Below, one piece after another: positions 60,864 through 64,000 of a stretch of DNA of 64,000 bases. Numbering within the stretch: the stretch's first letter is position 1; the number at the start of each line of letters is the position of its first letter. Both the position numbers and the translations under genes were made by a program. The notes under the pieces are model-generated. The model made no database searches. It saw only the letters and a list, made by a program, of their open reading frames with translations, and was not told where the DNA came from. This DNA comes from Pantoea sp. GD03673 (GTDB taxonomy: Bacteria; Pseudomonadota; Gammaproteobacteria; Enterobacterales; Enterobacteriaceae): NCBI RefSeq assembly GCF_029844725.1, contig NZ_JAOCKJ010000005.1:186001-250000 (forward strand), written 5' to 3'.

Positions 60864-61250
60864 TTAGCGACGAACGGCAATCGCTTCGATTTCGATTTTC
60901 ACATCTTTTGGCAGACGCGCCACTTCGACACAGGAACGCGCCGGGAAGTGCGCCTCATGCTCGGTGAAAAACGCCTCATAAGTGGCGTTGACCGTGGCAA
61001 AATCATTTAAGTCCTTCACGAACACCGTGGTCTTCACGATGTCGCCGACCTTCAGACCCGCCGCTTCAACAATCGCCTTCACATTTTCCAGCGACTGACG
61101 CGCCTGTGCGGCAATGTCATCCGCCACCTGGCCGGTCGCCGGATCCACCGGGATCTGACCCGAGGTAAAGATCATGTTGCCCAGATCGACACCCTGAACA
61201 TAGGGACCGATAGCGGCAGGGGCTTTTTCAGTACTGATTTCACGAGACAT
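60864..61250 (-). CDS. ridA: 2-iminobutanoate/2-iminopropanoate deaminase RidA
   Basis: Trimeric YjgF/RidA enzyme that hydrolyses reactive enamines and imines made by PLP enzymes such as threonine dehydratase. The 128-residue product has GPYVQGVDLGNMIFTSGQIPVDP, VKTTVFVKDLNDFATVNATYE and the catalytic Arg in FPARSCVEVARLP. ATG 61250 is preferred to 61253 because of AGGAG spacing. It lies just downstream of pyrI as in E. coli. Confidence 0.95.
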   Translation of the reverse strand: MSREISTEKAPAAIGPYVQGVDLGNMIFTSGQIPVDPATGQVADDIAAQARQSLENVKAIVEAAGLKVGDIVKTTVFVKDLNDFATVNATYEAFFTEHEAHFPARSCVEVARLPKDVKIEIEAIAVRR

Positions 61251-61321
61251 CATGACTCCTTTGATTATTCGTCAGGCGGCGATGCCGCCGGTGCTGCCCA
61301 TTATAAGGTCGGGCAGGGCGA

Positions 61322-61786
61322 TTACCAGTGACCCAGTACCACATGGCGGGCGAACTCTTTCTCGCAGTATTTGCACTTCAGATGCACATCGTCGGCACGC
61401 TGTTTCACGGCAAAGCTGGAGAAGACCGGCTCGCTGCGGCTGATGCAGTTGCTGTTGGGGCAGGTCAGCACCCGTTCAACATGATCCGGCAGCGTCGGGG
61501 CGATCTTCGCCACCACTTCATAGTCGTCGATGCGGTTAACGGTGGCGTGGGGCGCATAGACCGCCAGCTGATTCACCTGATCGTCGGTGAGAAAGGTGTT
61601 CTCAATTTTGATCAAATCTTTGCGGCCCATCTCGCCCGACGGCAGATTCAGACCAATGGTAATGCGCTGATCGGTTTCGGTCAGCCGGAACAGGGAGAGC
61701 AGTTTAAAGCCGATCTGCGCCGGAATGTGGTCGATGACCGTGCCGCGTTTGATCGCTTCGACCTGCAATTTATTGTCCTGCGTCAT
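61322..61786 (-). CDS. pyrI: Aspartate carbamoyltransferase regulatory chain
   Basis: Allosteric subunit that binds CTP, UTP and ATP and joins catalytic trimers. The 154-residue product has the N-terminal effector domain (about 1-100; [16 protein letters not shown]) and the zinc domain with Cys109, Cys114, Cys138 and Cys141 all in place. It lies 12 bp after pyrB and is co-transcribed. Confidence 0.96.
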   Translation of the reverse strand: MTQDNKLQVEAIKRGTVIDHIPAQIGFKLLSLFRLTETDQRITIGLNLPSGEMGRKDLIKIENTFLTDDQVNQLAVYAPHATVNRIDDYEVVAKIAPTLPDHVERVLTCPNSNCISRSEPVFSSFAVKQRADDVHLKCKYCEKEFARHVVLGHW

Positions 61787-61798
61787 GGGGGATTCTCC

Positions 61799-62734
61799 TT
61801 ACAGGGCGAGTTCGCTGTTTAACACCAGTGCCAGCAGAGCCTGGCGCGCATAGATGCCGTTCCCCGCCTGCTGGAAATACCAGGCGTAAGGGGTGTTATC
61901 GACATCGGTCGTGATCTCGTCGATGCGCGGCAGTGGGTGCAGCACTTTCATATTGTCCCGTGCCGTATTGAGATCGGCAGCGCGCAGAATGAACTGTGCT
62001 TTGACGTTGGCATATTCTGACGGATCGAGCCGCTCTTTCTGCACCCGCGTCATGTAGAGGATGTCGAGCTGCGGCATCACCTCTTCAAAGCTGTCGTGAC
62101 GTGACCAGGCGATATTCTTCTCATCCAGCATGTCGGTGATATAGGCTGGCATCGCCAGCGCATCGGGTGCGATAAAGAAGAATCGGTTGCCATCAAACTT
62201 CGCCAGCGCCTGCGTCAGGGAGTGTACGGTGCGACCGTACTTCAGGTCGCCGACCATCGCCACATTCAGCTGATTAAGGCGGCTCTGCGTCTCCTGAATG
62301 GTGAAGAGATCGAGCAGCGTCTGGGTCGGATGCTGGTTCGCCCCGTCACCGGCGTTGAGAATCGGGATACCGCCGGAGAACTCCGTCGCCAGGCGCGCTG
62401 CGCCTTCCTGCGGATGGCGCATCACAATCGCATCGACATAGGTGCTGATCACTGAAATGGTGTCGGCCAGGGTTTCGCCTTTTTTACCGAGCGACGTGTT
62501 ACTGCCGTCCGCAAAGCCCACCGCTGAAGCGCCAAGACGATGGATCGCGGTTTCAAACGACAGGCGGGTACGGGTCGAGGCCTCAAAGAAGCAGCTGGCG
62601 ATGACCTTGTGCTTCAGCAGTTCCGGCTGCGGGCTGGCTTTAAGCTTTGCAGCGGTGTGCAGCGCCAGTTCCAGCTCTTCACGACTGAGGTCGTTGATTG
62701 AAATAATGTGCTTGCGATATAGCGGGTTAGGCAT
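61799..62734 (-). CDS. pyrB: Aspartate carbamoyltransferase catalytic chain
   Basis: First committed step of pyrimidine synthesis: carbamoyl phosphate plus aspartate. The 311-residue product has the carbamoyl-phosphate motif STRTR (53-57), the 80s loop with [14 protein letters not shown] (Ser and Lys), HPTQTLLDL and the PLPRIDEI loop. Gene order pyrL-pyrB-pyrI with leader attenuation is as in E. coli. Confidence 0.97.
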   Translation of the reverse strand: MPNPLYRKHIISINDLSREELELALHTAAKLKASPQPELLKHKVIASCFFEASTRTRLSFETAIHRLGASAVGFADGSNTSLGKKGETLADTISVISTYVDAIVMRHPQEGAARLATEFSGGIPILNAGDGANQHPTQTLLDLFTIQETQSRLNQLNVAMVGDLKYGRTVHSLTQALAKFDGNRFFFIAPDALAMPAYITDMLDEKNIAWSRHDSFEEVMPQLDILYMTRVQKERLDPSEYANVKAQFILRAADLNTARDNMKVLHPLPRIDEITTDVDNTPYAWYFQQAGNGIYARQALLALVLNSELAL

Positions 62735-62765
62735 TGCTGTCTCCTCTGCGCGGCCGGATTGCGGA

Positions 62766-62797
62766 CAAAAAAAAGCCCCTGCTTAAGGGGCTTTTTT
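62766..62797 (-). terminator. pyrBI attenuator
   Basis: On the minus strand AAGCCCCT-TAAGC-AGGGGCTT is followed by eight T. The pyrL stop codon lies inside the loop, so a ribosome following RNA polymerase closely would block the hairpin when UTP is scarce and polymerase pauses. Confidence 0.9.
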
Positions 62798-62884
62798 ATG
62801 ATCGGGTCGATGACCGAAAGAAACAGCAGCGCCGCCTGCGGTCAGGCGTGATTGAGCGTCAAATTGTCCGCTGTGCTGTCGCAT
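62783..62884 (-). CDS. pyrL: pyrBI operon leader peptide
   Basis: A 33-codon leader ORF starting at ATG 62884, preceded by CCGGAGG with ideal spacing. It ends at TAA 62783-62785 inside the attenuator hairpin. The peptide (MRQHSGQF... ending HKKAP) is unlike E. coli PyrL, which is 44 residues. The position, ribosome-binding site and stop inside the terminator identify its role in UTP-sensitive attenuation. A short U-rich segment (GTTTCTTTC) just upstream of the hairpin may be the pause region. Confidence 0.82.
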   Translation of the reverse strand: MRQHSGQFDAQSRLTAGGAAVSFGHRPDHKKAP

Positions 62885-62895
62885 ATTTCCTCCGG

Positions 62896-62936
62896 CAAAT
62901 TGGGCCGCATTATACCCGTTCGCGGTGGGTCAGCAA
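62896..62936 (-). promoter_or_regulatory. pyrBI promoter and UTP-sensing start
   Basis: Minus-strand TTGCTG (62936-62931), 16-bp spacer and perfect TATAAT (62914-62909). Seven bases later comes AATTTG (62901-62896), the initial transcribed sequence at which E. coli pyrBI undergoes UTP-dependent reiterative transcription. Confidence 0.8.
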
Positions 62937-63051
62937 GAGGAAAACGTTTGCGGCTCTGTGGCCGACAGGGGCGCATAAGAGGTCAGACGGGTGCGCTGCT
63001 CAGCGTCGACAGACGTTGTTCAGCGTCCTTAGCCCGCCTGACACCCACCAG

Positions 63052-64000
63052 TCAGCGCTGGCCGAGCGTGGCGACCATCACCGCTTTAATGGTGTGCATC
63101 CGGTTCTCAGCCTGATCGAACACGATGCTGTGCGGCGACTCAAACACCTCATTGCTCACTTCCATGCCGTTGGGCAAATCATACTGCTCCGCCATCTGCT
63201 GGCCCAGCGTGGTCTGATCGTCGTGGAAGGCGGGCAGGCAGTGCAGGAATTTAACCTGCGGGTTGCCGGTCAGATCGAGCATGGACCGGTTAACCTGATA
63301 GTCACGCAGCAGGGCGATACGCTCAGCCCAGACCTCTTTGGCTTCACCCATCGACACCCAGACGTCGGTGTAGATAAAGTCAGCGCCTTTCACGCCATCA
63401 GCAATATTGTCGGTGAGGGTAATTTTCCCGCCGGTCTGCTGCGCAGCGGCGCGGCACTGCGCCACCAGTTCGTCCTCTGGCCAGCAGCTTTTCGGGGCGA
63501 CCAGACGCAGATCCAGACCGACCTGTGCGGCGGCTTCCAGCATGGTGTTACCCATGTTGTTGCGCGCATCACCCACATAGACCAGCGTCATTTCACTGAG
63601 TTTTTTGCCCGGCAGATGCTCCTGCATGGTCAGCAGATCGGCCAGCAGCTGGGTTGGGTGAAATTCGGTGGTCAGGCCATTCCACACCGGCACACCGGCA
63701 TGTTCCGCCAGCGTGTCCACCAGTGCCTGACCGTAACCGCGATACTGAATGCCATCGTACATCCGGCCCAGCACCCGCGCGGTGTCGCGCATCGACTCTT
63801 TATGGCCGATCTGACTGCCACTCGGGCCAAGATAGGTGACGTTCGCACCCTGATCGTAAGCGGCAACTTCGAAAGAGCATCGGGTACGGGTCGAGTCTTT
63901 TTCGAAGATGAGCGCGATGTTTTTGCCCTTCAGATACTGCACTTCGCTGGCGCTCTTTTTCGCCTTTTTTAATTCAGCAGAAAGGGAGAGCAGGTGCCCA
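63052..64000 (-). CDS. argF: Ornithine carbamoyltransferase, 5' end missing
   Basis: Makes citrulline from ornithine and carbamoyl phosphate in arginine synthesis. The frame stays open to the right edge (reading [20 protein letters not shown] just before [19 protein letters not shown]), so the start lies outside and about 316 residues are present. Motifs: STRTR carbamoyl-phosphate loop, [30 protein letters not shown] and the ornithine site LHCLPAFH. The apparent internal GTG start at 63942 is not real. It may be named argI; the gene lies next to pyrBI, with a 167-bp gap to pyrL that contains the pyrBI promoter. Confidence 0.96.
   Translation of the reverse strand, partial: GHLLSLSAELKKAKKSASEVQYLKGKNIALIFEKDSTRTRCSFEVAAYDQGANVTYLGPSGSQIGHKESMRDTARVLGRMYDGIQYRGYGQALVDTLAEHAGVPVWNGLTTEFHPTQLLADLLTMQEHLPGKKLSEMTLVYVGDARNNMGNTMLEAAAQVGLDLRLVAPKSCWPEDELVAQCRAAAQQTGGKITLTDNIADGVKGADFIYTDVWVSMGEAKEVWAERIALLRDYQVNRSMLDLTGNPQVKFLHCLPAFHDDQTTLGQQMAEQYDLPNGMEVSNEVFESPHSIVFDQAENRMHTIKAVMVATLGQR

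Noticed and set aside
63940..63942. GTG as the argF start
   Set aside because: The frame remains open to the window edge and the residues upstream match the N-terminal region of ornithine carbamoyltransferases.
62734..63972. A 412-codon open frame opposite pyrL and argF
   Set aside because: It overlaps the pyrBI attenuator and promoter and the conserved argF frame; the translation shows no family features.

Overview
The window looks like chromosomal DNA of a plant- or soil-associated member of Erwiniaceae (Enterobacterales), most likely Pantoea. The basis is protein similarity recalled from the E. coli homologues and the gene order: the conserved obgE-dacB-greA-yhbY-rlmE-ftsH-folP-glmM-secG-leuU-metY-rimP-nusA-infB-rbfA-truB-rpsO-pnp-nlpI-deaD backbone is present with Erwiniaceae-style departures. 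The genus is inference. There is no insertion sequence, prophage, CRISPR array or integrase that I can see.

Region 1 (1-1620): the end of rpmA, then obgE; yhbE, which sits between them in E. coli, is absent. Region 2 (1626-19756): a complete catecholate (enterobactin) siderophore locus lies exactly between obgE and dacB, which are neighbours in E. coli. It holds entCEBAH, fepB, entS, fepDGC, entF-ybdZ-fes and fepA, with Fur-box-like sequences in all three divergent promoter regions. DHB is made by EntC, EntB and EntA, loaded and condensed with serine by EntE, EntB and EntF, exported by EntS, recaptured by FepA-FepB-FepDGC and hydrolysed by Fes. The phosphopantetheinyl transferase EntD and FepE are not here. 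Region 3 (19817-40486): housekeeping genes for cell wall, transcription, translation, RNA decay and folate, with two tRNA genes and several structured leaders (greA, secG, rpsO, pnp). A very short yrbN-like gene precedes deaD.

Region 4 (40542-48742): an accessory SDR/AraC pair occupies the place of E. coli mtr, followed by yhbW, the anaerobic ubiquinone genes ubiUV and ubiT, and small conserved genes yhbS, yhbQ, yhbP, yhbO and yraR. Region 5 (48734-61250): nrdDG, with NrdR- and FNR-like sites, is joined to galR, a cytoplasmic molybdopterin oxidoreductase gene, two OmrA/OmrB-type small RNAs flanking an FtsI paralogue, a possible 49-codon ORF, and aas-lplT. Region 6 (60864-64000): ridA, pyrI, pyrB with its attenuator and pyrL leader peptide, and the 3' part of argF. 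The order therefore fuses blocks that are far apart in E. coli.

No clearly new system is evident. The best leads are the PBP3 paralogue bracketed by two Omr-type RNAs, the shortened yrbN ahead of deaD, the SDR that lacks its catalytic tyrosine, the competing hairpins in the greA leader, and the diverged pyrL leader.
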